Below, piece by piece: positions 36,001 to 46,364 of a DNA stretch of 64,000 nt; the first letter of the stretch is position 1; each line of letters opens with the position of its first letter. Under the pieces are notes generated by a model. It worked only from the letters and a program-made list of their open reading frames with translations. It was not told the origin of the DNA and made no database searches. Where the stretch lies: contig JABCPU010000141.1 of the NCBI GenBank assembly GCA_016800925.1, positions 62,001 to 126,000 on the forward strand, written 5' to 3'. The position numbers were made by a program, and so were the translations under genes. The DNA is from Suillus spraguei (Eukaryota > Basidiomycota > Agaricomycetes > Boletales > Suillaceae).

Positions 36001-36441
36001 CACTGCCATCGGTGATCCAAACGCCCGAGGTCAGCAAAATGAGTCCCTCGCTTGGTTCTGGTCAGTGGAAGTCGACATGGAGGGTCCAGAAAATTTGTGG
36101 AATGAGGAATGTGAGTTCGGGCATGCTTGATATATTCTGTGGTGAGCTGACAAGACCCATCCCAAGTTTACTGAGTTCATTGGCTTCGGGCAAAGGCACT
36201 ATGGGATCGATGGATGGAAGAAATATCATTGGTGCAATCAGAGATGGATTGGACGTGCAACTTTTTCTTGTGGAAGGCAACCAAATGGGGTGCCCGGATG
36301 CAGGAATCATTGTTGAAACAACTTCCGGGTCATGCATGCTATGCCGGAAGGCAGTCTCACATGTATTCCTTACTAGCTCAGGATGCATAGGCAGCATTTC
36401 AAGACCTGCAGCCCTCGTTGATCGATGGTGCACATGAATGA
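33009..36441 (+). pseudogene. KDZ-family transposase with CxC2 cysteine cluster
   Basis: After an N-terminal exon (ATG near 33009), the CxC2 cluster is clear: CIICHQDGVYKCQDC, CTGCC, PFHWISQWNGQFF, IHLGHDGKQC. The KDZ core follows: FPASFNRPKTVFTF, LALFCLACPQPGIN, then VMDGNFKAEHLHP (first Asp), TFYDINCQYNKHF (second Asp), WHVHGHQDSC and IEGIGRIDGEIMETLW (Glu). The C-terminal part includes HWLRAK, RWMEE and LPGHACYAGRQSHMYSLL and ends at 36441. These enzymes use an RNase H fold with D-D-E residues, all visible. Introns include one with a GC donor near 34580 (AG/GCAAGC to TTGCAG). Damage: a one-base frameshift near 33826, TGA at 34222 and 36172 and TAG at 36388. The damage makes this a pseudogene. 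Confidence 0.88.
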
Positions 36442-36612
36442 ATTTGTTTTGCTGATGAAACGCATATTTGACACCCAAACATTGAGTCCCGGGAATTGTC
36501 CGGGTCAGCCCATGTCGGAGTTTGAATTTCTAATCCATCCATCAGTGACTCATATCATCAGCTCTTCACCATCTGTCAGTGTCATTCCCAGCGTCACACT
36601 CTTGCATTAGCC

Positions 36613-37415
36613 ATGCCTGAAACTCCTGCATCCACATCTGGCACTCCAAATACTGGACATCACTGGCAACCCATGAAGCTGAACCTTCAAGATATTTCTT
36701 GTACTTTGAATATGGCTGCATCGCGCATCCGCGCATGTATCTCTCAATATCAGATGGAGGCTGCTAACAACCCTCCCTCTTCTGCCCGGATCATGTACTT
36801 TAAAGCCGGGTTGCAATGGGAGATCAATGTAAGTGACTGATTACCGGATGACCGGCTGACTTTTTTGGGCAATGCTGAGATTTCCAACAGACATTTGTTA
36901 TGCCACTCCTGCAGTACTCAGCTGCAAGGAACATCATTTCTGTTGTTCCAAGCCCCGTCGCTCATGTCCTGACATTGTATCCCATGCTCACCTGGAACAC
37001 TGTTCCAGACCACATCTTTTCATCCCACCTATGTCAGTTTGATGATGTTGCAGCTCTGGGACATCCATCCCGGATTATTCCCAGCTATGATACTCCATGG
37101 TGGATGGGACACACCGAAATTCCGAATGAACCATGGCAATGGGGTCAGATCATGAGGTCCTGTGTCGTTCACTACCAGCATTGGATGGAAAATGGAGTTG
37201 AGGATGATGGTTTGGTTCTTCCTGAGGAGGTAAATGACTCATCAGGCCCATCAGTGATGGGACTTAAGATGATTCGAGCACGCCTGGTAGCATTGATGGA
37301 GGAGCAAGATGAGGGTATCCATGAGAAGATGGCAGAGGTGAAGATGTACACTGACATGCTACAGAGATTGAAGAGAGGCAGGGGAGTGGAGTCCTCTTCA
37401 CTGTGTTTAGATTAG
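36613..37415 (+). CDS. KDZ cargo protein, unknown function
   Basis: Two exons join in frame. The first runs from the ATG at 36613 (MPETPASTSGTPNTGHHWQP) to LQWEIN at about 36828. An intron starting GTAAGTGACTG and ending CCAACAG follows. The second, from about 36892, reads TFVMPLLQYSAARN, ending in a charged helix (EGIHEKMAEVKMYTDMLQRL) and the stop at 37415. Trp- and Pro-rich stretches (YDTPWWMGHTEIPNEPWQWG) are notable. There are no in-frame stops, so unlike the transposase it looks intact. No family is recognised. It begins 172 bp after the transposase stop on the same strand. Confidence 0.65.
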
Positions 37416-37539
37416 AATGGTCTTCATTTCATACATGATGTAAAATATTTTATTCCATCCAAATGATTGTCTTGACTCGCGAATATTTTGTTCCGGATTT
37501 CGACGACTGGATGTGAAGATCCGAATGTAGAGTCCTAAA

Positions 37540-39340
37540 TCCCAAATGCTGAGTGGCGAATGCCCGAGTGCCATGGTACTTAGAGTTTGGGACTCAATTC
37601 ATGGGACTCGACTTCCGAATGGCAAGATTGCCTCACATATTTCTGAGTGGCGAGTCACGAATCTTAGGTACCGAACCCCAAACCCCAAAATTGTGGACTA
37701 CCGGATTTCATGGTTTGGGGTTCAGCAATCAAGGTTCGAGACAAAATAGATATCTGTGCGACAGTGTGGGGTTCGGCACTCAACATATGTGGATCAATAA
37801 CTTTCACATTATTCTGAGTGCCGAGTCCCGAGTTCCGGGTGCCGGTCCTCGGCAGTCGGCAGTCGGCACTTAACATGTGTGCATCCATATCATTCACAAT
37901 GTTGTGAGTCCCGAGTCCCGAGTCCTGGCTGCCGGAGTTCGGGGTTCGGCACCCAACATGTGTGGATTATTCTGAGTGCCGAGTGCCGAGTTCCGGGTGC
38001 CGGGGCTCAGCAGTCGGCGTTCGGGACTTAACATGTGTGCATCAATATCATTCACAATGTTGTGTGTCCCGAGTCCCGAGTTCCGGCTGCCGGGGTTCGG
38101 AGTTCGGCACTCAACATGTGTGGATTATTCTGAGTGCCGAGTGCCGAGTTCTGCGTGCCAGGGCTCGGCAGTCGGCATTCGGCACTTAACATGTGTGCAT
38201 CTATATCATTCACAATGTTGTGTGTCCCGAGTCCCGAGTTCCGGCTGCCGGGGTTCGGGGTTCGGCACTTTACATATGGGAATCAGTATCTTTCACAATG
38301 TTGTGAGTCCCGAGTTCCGGCTGCCGGAGTTTGGGGTTCGGCACTCAACATGTGTGGATTATTGTGAGTGCTGAGTGCTGAGTTCCGGGTGCCAGGGCTC
38401 GGCAGTTGGCGTTCGGCACTTAACATGTGTGCATCAATATCATTCACAATGTTGTGAGTCCCAAGTTCCGGCTGCCGGAGCTCGGGGTTCAGCACTCAAC
38501 ATGTGTGGATGATTCTGAGTGCCAAGTGCCGAGTTCCGGGTGCCGGGGCTCGGCAGTCGGCATTCAGCACTTAACATGTGTGCATCAATATCATTCACAA
38601 TGTTGTGAGTCCCGAGTTCCGGCTGCCGGAGCTCGGGGTTCGGCACTCAACATGTGTGGATGATTCTGAGTGCCGAGTGCCGAGTTCTGGGTGCCGGGGC
38701 TCGGCAGTCGGCGTTCGGCACTTACCATGTGTGCATCAATATCATTGACAATGTTGTGTGTCCCAAGTCCCGAGTTCCGGCTGCCCGGGTTCCGGGTTCG
38801 CCACTTGATATGTGGGAATCAGTATCTTGCACAGGGTTCGGCATTCGGCATTCGGCACTTTACATGTAGGAATCAATATCTTTCTCATTGTTCTGAGTCC
38901 CAAGTCCCGACCGCTGGCTGCTGGGGTTCGGAGTTCGGCCCTCAACATGTGTGGATCCATGACTTGCACATTATTCTGAGTCCCGAGTCCTGAGTGCTGG
39001 CTGCCGGGGTTCGGAGTTCGTCATTTATGATATGTGAATTCACATCTTTCACATTGTTTTGAGTCCCGAGTCCCGAGTTCCGGCTGCCAGAGTTTGGGAT
39101 TTGGCACTCACTATATGTGAATTCATATTTTTCACATTGGTATCAGTCCTGAGTCCCGAGTGCCGGCTGCCAGGGTTCGGTGTTCGGCAGTCAAAATGTG
39201 TGGATCAAAGTCTGTTGCCTCACACTGTCCTGAGTCCCGAGTGTGAAGCCTGAATTCGGACTATCGATCATTGAGTCCCTAATTTCGAGGATCGAGTCCC
39301 GAGTCCCAAGATACACAGAGTTAGGGACTCAATTCATGGA
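37540..39340 (+). repeat. Right subterminal minisatellite
   Basis: This uses the same GC-rich words as the left array (GAGTCCCGAGTTCCGG, GGGGTTCGGCACTCAACATG). The ACATGTGTGC marker recurs at 37873, 38031, 38189, 38423, 38574 and 38725, giving spacings of 158, 158, 234, 151 and 151 bp. This is a higher-order dimer of roughly 76-80-bp monomers. All ORFs here are repeat-driven artefacts. Confidence 0.88.
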
Positions 39341-39447
39341 ACTCGACTTCCGACTTGAGTTCCAGAACTGTTGATGCTCTAATTGGTACATGGTATTCGT
39401 GTGTTGCTACTAACATGGGTCACAACTCTTTCAACTTCTTTGATCTT

Positions 39448-40754
39448 TCACACCGTGGTTAGTATGCGGCCTTCGACCATAGCCCATCCACATGAGGGAA
39501 CCCCGGCATAAATGTGCACAGAATCCCTCATATACCATGCCCAAGCAATCCGATCCCCTTCCCCTCCATCAACACCATGTCTCACAATTCTTCCCAAAAA
39601 TGCAATCATACAGCCGGAATCATACCTGAATTCCAGCTGAAGGCTTGGCATACTCATCCGAGCATTAGAATAGTTCCCCACGGTGGTGAGAATATTGAAG
39701 CATTCAGGAATCGATAAATGGTCTCGATGATTGGGGGTTTCCCGATTGGAAATGATGGAGAGGCTGTTAAACACGGATGCCCAGTACTGCAGGGTCTCTG
39801 GCATCTGTGGAAGTTCCTTGCTCAGTGCCTTATCTCCGAGGTGTGACAAGGCTCGTAACCCTGCAAAATACTGCTGAGGATGCATGACCCTGAGTGCCGC
39901 CGATGTGATGGCTGCCGGCCTTGCAATAGCTTTCAGGATATTCTCGGAGGAGGGTCCCTTCAATGATGCGGATACCTCCGGATCTGACAGATTCTATGGG
40001 ATTGGTGAGTTTGACTCCAGAAATCACCATCTCATCACATCCTACCTCGTGGCCCTGTTGAAACCATGCCAGAGATAAATTGATGCATCCAGGAGTTGAC
40101 CCAACATTTTCCGAGCCCTGTTTGAACCATTCTTGATTATATCGCCAATTGCCATCAGCCTTTACACTTTTTTCGAGGCTTGGACCCAGCAAATCGGTGG
40201 CCGCCCTGATTTCCTTCTGTAGGTACCATTTGATATTCAATATCCATTGAGTAACAATCTACACATTACGCACCTGGGTGGTCTCGGTCAGGGCGTCCGG
40301 AAGGTACCATGCAATGATGGTACCGGAAACATCGATAATTGTGGCAGGTTTGTCCACCAACTTTGTGCCCTCATGGCCAGGAGGACACCTCTCAAGCAAC
40401 TTCTCCTCTTTCTCCTCATTATGCCCAGTGTTCTTTGGGGATATCAATTTGCTATATCTTGCAATATCAATCTGCATCTTAACTGTCATGAAGGAATTTG
40501 AATGATCAAACACATTTTCAACATCTGCAGGAAGACCCACTGGGATTTTTATATGCCTTTATGAGTACATCAGCCAAGCGATCGCATGCCATCACCAGAT
40601 CAGTGTCCAGGTTCGGAGAAGGTATAACCGGTTCTCCTCCAGTCTTCTCTGCATTGAATTTTTGTTCGGTATATGCCCCTGCTTCATGAGTGATGGCCAG
40701 GGCCCAAGTGCGCCAGATTTTTATGTCACAAGTGGACATGGAAGAAGTGTTCAT
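39448..40754 (-). pseudogene. TET/JBP-like Fe(II)/2-oxoglutarate dioxygenase
   Basis: The minus-strand gene starts MNTSSMSTCDIKIWRTW. The exons read LADVLIKAY, then IPVGLPADVENVFDHS, LPDALTETTQ, an intron (GTGCGT to CTACAG, about 40259-40203), AATDLLGPSLEKS, and LRVMHPQQYFAGL. The catalytic region is ETPNHRDHLSI, with the metal-binding H-x-D. Downstream are FRYDSGCMIAFLGRIVRHGV (distal His) and GDRIAWAWYMRDSVH (the Arg that binds 2-oxoglutarate). This residue pattern and the KDZ setting match the basidiomycete TET/JBP family, which oxidises methylated pyrimidines in DNA. Two single-base frameshifts are visible: an A5 run at 40546-40550 and a site near 39960-39975. It is either a young pseudogene or carries sequence errors. 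A different 2OG dioxygenase family cannot be excluded. Confidence 0.62.
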
Positions 40755-40944
40755 GTTGCAAGTTGATATTGGGAAATCAGACGCTGAATGCTGGATGTCC
40801 AGACTTTGGTGTTAAAGGGGGTGGAGATAGCGAGGATCAGATAAGGGAACCTTGGATGATGTTGGCTTTCAAAGCTGTATTATCATCCATTGCTCAATGA
40901 AATACCAGATGATTGGAAGTGTGCTGGATATCTGATATTCATTT

Positions 40945-41460
40945 GTCGAGACCCGGGTTCGGAACTCCGGAACTTGGTATGCTTCACTCAAATTTCGGGG
41001 GTCGGAACTGGGTGTCTCGTATTGACTGAATTATGTGTCGAGACCCGGGTCTCGGAACTCGGAACTTGGTATGCTTCATCTGATTTTCGGGGGTCAGAAC
41101 TGGGTGTCTTGTAGGGCAACACAAGCCTCGCACCCCGCTTTCCACATTCTACAAGATAACCTAAGCGCCATAAAGGCCATTTCAAGACATCACTTGCTGC
41201 TCCCGGAACTTGGTATGCTTCACTCAAATTTTGGGGGTCGGAACTGGGTGTCTCTTATTGACTGAATTATGTGTCGAGACCCGGGTCTCGGAACTCGGAA
41301 CTTGGTATGCTTCATCTGATTTTCGGGGGTCGGAGCTGGGTGTCTTGTAGGGCAACACAAGCCTCGCACCCCAGTTTCCACATTCTACAAGACAACCTAA
41401 GCGTCATAAAAGGCCATTTCAAGACAGCACCTGCTGCTCCGGGAACTCAGTAACTGTGAT
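40945..41460 (+). repeat. 236-bp tandem duplication near the right end
   Basis: The segment starting GTGTCGAGACCCGGGTCTCGG at 41036 recurs at 41272 with only a few differences, through AGGGCAACACAAGCCTCGCACC to CATTTCAAGACA. A partial third copy begins near 40945. The core GAGACCCGGGTCTC is a 14-bp perfect palindrome. It lies between the TET/JBP-like gene start and the right terminal array, so it could hold that gene's promoter. Confidence 0.8.
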
Positions 41461-41489
41461 TTATTACCTCCTCTGATTCGGATGATATG

Positions 41490-41989
41490 CAACTCCCTCA
41501 GCTCCGTCATGTCTACCATTATCATACACATGGGCCCACCCATCTATATTTTATACCACCCTCGGCCCACCCGTCTAATATAATATACTGTACAACACCC
41601 TGGCCCACCCGTCTAATAAATATTTATATAACACTCTCGGCTCACCCGTCTAATACCCGTCTAATTTAATATGTGTCTGGGCCCACCCGTGTATGTGATA
41701 ACAAGTACCCTTCACATACCTGTCTATTTGATACACATCTACCTTGATACACCCATCTACATGATATCCAACTACCTCGGCCCATCCATCTACCGGATAT
41801 TCATGTACATCGGCCCACTCATCTACTCTACATATTCCTTGCATGGGCCCACCCGCTGTCATTGGGAATAATATTCCTCCCAGCCCATCCATCATCAACG
41901 AGGATATTTCTACCATGGGCCCATGGTCCGCTGGCCCGTATCATACGGGATATTATGCATGTCCATTCACTCGTATAATACGGAGATAG
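41490..41989 (-). repeat. Right terminal inverted array of the KDZ element
   Basis: About a dozen GGCCCACCCGTCTA-like units, the reverse complement of the left array motif. The outermost 120 bp align with the left end in inverted orientation. The right terminus near 41983-41989 is set by loss of similarity beyond ATACGGAGATAG. Confidence 0.75.
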
Positions 41990-42088
41990 TTCACTGTAAT
42001 ATGTGCAGCACTGAATGTCAGTACCTTTGATTTGGACCAGGACAGCTTGGACAGCATGTCACAATCTGAGAACTAAATAAAAATTTTA

Positions 42089-42482
42089 TCAGTGATTATT
42101 CTGAGTTGTGTCAAAGAAAACTGGGGAACATACCATATTTTCTTCTTCCCTATCAATGTCGCTATGCAGCTCAGATGGCTCTTCCTCAAAGCCGTCGGGA
42201 TCAGCATTGTAAGTAGCCCTCAGTGCTTTTTTCTTCTGTTTTTCTATCTTCTTTTCCTTGGTTTCTTGGCAATAGGTGATGTGCTGAGACTCAGAGACTG
42301 TAGAGTCACTAGTGAGTGAGATGTTCTCGCTCAATATTGTCAGGACTTACCACAGTAGTTTTCTTTTTCAGTTGGGCATCGCTGTCGACCACTTGCGGTG
42401 CATGTAGGTGGTTGTACTGGTTGTGCTGGTTGCTCATCCTTTGATTTTGTGTGCTTCGAGGGGACCTTGCGACTGGTAGCCA
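42089..42482 (-). CDS. Small truncated spliced gene abutting the KDZ right end
   Basis: Exon 1 starts at 42482 (MATSRKVPSKHTKSKDEQP). An intron (GTAAGTCCTGAC to CTCTACAG) joins in phase to exon 2 (VSESQHITYCQETKEKKIEK, QKKKALRATYNADPDGFEEE). Exon 2 could continue through another GT donor near 42132 towards the KDZ end at 41989, where homology to any gene stops. The protein is lysine-rich and then acidic, with no recognised domain. It may have been cut by the KDZ insertion, or be an accessory gene of the Plavaka element that follows in divergent orientation. Confidence 0.45.
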
Positions 42483-42499
42483 TGGTTGTCTGAACACAA

Positions 42500-43480
42500 G
42501 GGAACATTAGCTCATGGTTCAGCAGATTTTATAGCGCTATGAAAGACATAAACAAAGATATCTAAATCTTGAATTTTTTTGTTGATTTCAGGGCATGTAA
42601 AGTTCAGAGCTAAAGCTGTGATCAACAGACGGAAAATAATAAAAGCAGCAAGCTCACCATTACTACATTGCAATATTTTCCCTACCATGGTTATCTCAGC
42701 CCACAAGCGGTATGGAGTCTGCATCAAACACTTACCAGCATGCTCTGACAAATTGTATAGTCCAGTGTCACCAGCCATAAGCGACAAAACTGCTACCTGT
42801 AAAAATGGAAATGTTATTGTCAAAAGGTTAGCTGCATGTCTTCATCATGGCCCCAATGCTCACCGGCTTGCAGGCCAAAGCTCAATGAGCCTGTGTATCC
42901 ACTTCCTCTGCTGTTTCACCAAACACCCAGCCCTGTCATGGTTAGTCAGTCCTACTTGCAAAAACTAATTATGGAGCATTGGGAGGCAGAAGTGAAGGGT
43001 TGCGAGCATGCAAAAAATTGCAGCTCTTGGAAATGGTGCTGGGTCCAGCTCTTACCTTACTGCAAGCAAACTTGCAAAGACTCATTGTAGAGCGCTGGGA
43101 GGCAGAAGTGAGGTGTTGTGAGGAGGCCAAATAGGCACAACTTTTAGAGTTAGTGCTTGCCGCCCATGGTATATCGAGACTAGTGTAGTGTGGCGCAGTA
43201 ACCAGGGCAGGGCCTGCATTTTAAAATCACTTTTTAGTAATCAGTAGTCCAAACCAGTGATAGAGGATAAAGTCAACACTCACCATGGAGCAATCTTTGC
43301 TGTTCTTGAGTCGTACGACCTCAATGTCATCCATTGAATCCACGGATCCACCAACCTCGATGTCATCCATTTGATCCACCATGACAGGCCTGAAGTGCAC
43401 ACCAGATCAGTTCCTGCCTTTAAAAAAAACCATCAAAAAAAAATGTTACAAAGTTAGCAAGCAACCCACTCCCACTCACC
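42500..43480. other. Intergenic stretch with a 116-bp imperfect duplication
   Basis: No convincing gene. A segment around 42954-43011 (GGGAGGCAGAAGTGA) recurs at 43070-43127. Scattered GT/AG sites suggest remnants of exons, but no frame can be followed. It may be the upstream part of the Plavaka element. Confidence 0.4.
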
Positions 43481-46146
43481 ATGCCTCACTGTGTATTCTG
43501 TGCCAAGGAGCTGCCCACATTGGGAGGTATCAGGAAACATATCGCAGGATGCCCTGACTGTAGAAGGCAGTGGGAGCTGCTGGTTGAAAATCAAAATGAC
43601 ATTGGTGCACCTCATTTATCAAACCAAGCTGACACCAACACTGACTCTCATGCTGACTTGTATTCCCCCCATCTCCACTCACGCTCTGAGTCTTCCAATC
43701 CCAATGCAGACATCCCAGCAGCACCAAAAAATCGGCAGGTGACCATTGAGGAGGTTGAAGATGAGGACCACGCACGATATTTTGAACAATGTGTTGGCGC
43801 TGGCCAAACACTGCATGAAGGACAAACCAGCTTTGAGAGGTTTCAGCAGTATAAGGAGTGTATGGGCAAGGACAAATGAGCTCTCTTCAATGATGGGTAC
43901 GTACCAATCATTGCCTGTCGCGTCTGCAAGGCAATCAACTTCAGCTTGCAAGGGAGGAATGGGGACTCGCTGAATGGCTTGTTAAAAACCTTGGCCAGAC
44001 TCAAATAGATGAGTTTCTGAAATTACCAATAGTAAGTTTAATGTTGAAATTTGAAGAATTCGTACTCACCATGGCGATAGACACAAAACCAAACAAAACC
44101 TTCTTTTCACAATAACAGATCTTTCCTCCAGAAAGTCGACAAGCTTCCACACGCAGCAGCCTGGAGTTGCAAAAAGGTTAAGGTCCAGGGAAATAAAACA
44201 GATGAGAAGGGCCAGACACTGCATGAAGAAGTCGAAGTCTGGATGCGAGATCCTATCAAGTGCATCAAAGACCTCATTGAAAATCCATTGTTCTGCAATC
44301 ACATGGCGTACGCACCTGTGCAAGCATACACAGACCCAGCAGGACTTCACCGAGTAATTGACGACATGTGGACGGCTGACTGATGGTGCGACAAGCAAGT
44401 AAGTACACCCGGAAAAGCGAAAATAATAAGTACATACTTACCTATGGTGTCTAGAAACTGTTGCCAAAAGGTGCGACAATCACACCCATAATTCTTGCTT
44501 CTGACAAAACTTGTCTGTCGCAATTTTGAGGTGATAAATTGGCATGGCCTGTGTACCTAACCATTGGCAACATTGCGAAAGAGAAGAGGTGACAAACATC
44601 AGTGCGAGCAACGGTCCTTATACATAGGATACTTACCTGCTGGAAAACTTGATTGCTTTACTTCTGACGCATGCTCCCTTGCTGGTTACAGGCTTTTCCA
44701 CCACTGCATGTCCTTGCTCCTCGAACCCCTTGTTGCTGCTGGTCAAAATGGTGTTGAGATGGTCTGCACGGACTTGTTAATCCATCAAGTCTTCCCCATC
44801 CTTGCTGCTTATGTAGCCAATTTCCCTGAGCAATGTCTTGTTGCGTGTTGTAAAGAAAATCGGTGTCCGAAGTGTTTGGTCACTGCCGATGAATGAGGGG
44901 ATCCGTTGACTTTGCTGATGCAGGACCCTGAGGTGACAAAAGATATATTAGAGAAGCGGAAGAATGGTCAGCATCCAATTCAATTTGACAACAATGGGTT
45001 ATGCTCCGTCTTCAACCCATTCTGGGCAAATCTCCCTCATGCCGACATCTTTCTTGCCTTCACACCTGACCTCCTCCACCAGGTCCATAAAGGTGTCTTC
45101 AAAGACCATCTAATGAAATGGTGTCTTGAAATTGTTGGTGAAGATGAAATGGACTCACACTTCAAAGTAATGCCAGATTACCCTGGACTTTGGCACTTCA
45201 AAAAAGGTATTTTGACCGTGAGACAGTGGATGGGTACAGAACATAAATAAATGCAACACGTCTTCGTTGGTCTGCTTGCTGGTGCTGTCCCAAGGTAAAG
45301 TTTAGTAAGCCATGCTGCTGACACAATCATTGATTTCATTTGCTAGTCGAGTCTTAGTGGTTGCATGAGCCATTCTAGACTTTTCATATTACGCACAACT
45401 TCGAATGCACACTGTTGATTCCCTCGATGGTCTGGAGAGCGTGCTTGCGGTGTTTCACACCAACAAGGACATCCTTCAAGAGCTTGAAGTTCACAATCAC
45501 TTTAATATTAGCTAAACTCCATCAAATCTCACACTTCGTTAAGTCAATCACTCTATTTGGTTCCACTGATGGTTTCAACATTGAGCTTCCTGAATGTTTA
45601 CATATCGATTTCGCCAAAGACGCCTATCATGCCAGCAACAAATGCGACTACGAGGAGCAAATGGCCTTGTGGCTTCAATGGCAAGAAGCCATATTCCTGC
45701 GTAGTTCTTACCTTGATTGGTTGTCAGAACGCTCTCAGTCAGCCACAGTGTCCAGTCACACAGATCCCAACCACAGATATGACTTGGATTCATACTTGGA
45801 TGCCGAGATTGAAGAATTTCGCAGCACTGCCCCCACAAACGCAAGTCCGTCACTTCCTATTGATGCAGTGGTCCATGTTCTCGCCAAAACTCCTGCACAC
45901 CCTCGGCAGTCTGTTGATCACCTCATCACCGCACATGGCACCACCATGTTTCTCCCTGCCCTCAAATCTTTCCTGCACGAGCACGTGCCACGCAACAACA
46001 TCATCCCCAGTCCACATGACCGGTTTGATGTTTATCGACAAGTCGTCATAGTTACTCCCCCTGATCCACGCGTCAGTGACTCGCCAAAGCGGTTGCACAT
46101 TAGAACACCTGTGTCACATCACGTGAGGTTCGTCGAGTTTCAATGA
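43481..46146 (+). pseudogene. Plavaka-type (CACTA-like) transposase
   Basis: The N-terminal zinc finger CVFCAKELPTLGGIRKHIAGC is followed by a low-complexity region and FERFQQYKECMG. After a short intron come EEWGLAEWLVKNLGQTQID, VDKLPHAAAW and HRVIDDMWTAD. Later exons read [65 protein letters not shown] and the tail ELPECLHIDFAKDAYHASN to the stop at 46146. I recognise this order from Plavaka transposases of Agaricomycetes. In-frame stops include TGA at about 43877 and in WTAD (near 44383), and frameshifts lie near 44540-44590. The element is dead. Terminal repeats were not identified. Confidence 0.82.
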
Positions 46147-46364
46147 CTTCTACCTTACAAATAAACGTGGTCTACACATGCACCCATACTACATAGGAAT
46201 TAACAAGTACAATGTTCTATGCAAAGGTAGTAATTGCCCGCGCAAAGTAGTGACGTTTTGCAGGAAAATCAGGATGTCGAGCCGACCCCCAGAAACCATA
46301 TACTAAAGTAAGATTTTGTTGGACTATGCAATGAATGTGGGTATCAACGAGCGTTCGTGAATAT

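Larger units (their letters stand above)
24434..41989. mobile_element. Large KDZ-type DNA transposon with TET/JBP-like and HMG-like cargo
   Basis: A unit of about 17.5 kb is bounded by inverted terminal sequences. The left side reads CTATTCCGTACTATACGGGT and the right side, reverse-complemented, CTATCTCCGTATTATACGAGT. Each continues inward into arrays of GGGTGGGCC-like motifs and then GC-rich minisatellites. The interior holds six spliced genes on both strands: a CxC2-KDZ transposase, an HMG-like protein, a TET/JBP-like dioxygenase and three of unknown function. KDZ transposons (Kyakuja, Dileera, Zisupton) carrying TET/JBP and divergent HMG genes are known from basidiomycetes. I did not find a clean target-site duplication, because the left flank is an LTR and the right flank a truncated gene. 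Transposase and dioxygenase are both broken, so it is probably immobile. Confidence 0.82.

Noticed and set aside
24434..41989. Large cargo-bearing element considered as a Starship-type element
   Set aside because: No tyrosine-recombinase (DUF3435-like) captain gene is visible. Inverted ends and a KDZ transposase explain the unit.
42512..42823. Possible membrane protein on the minus strand
   Set aside because: Hydrophobic composition only, no start or splice support, in a region of decayed sequence.
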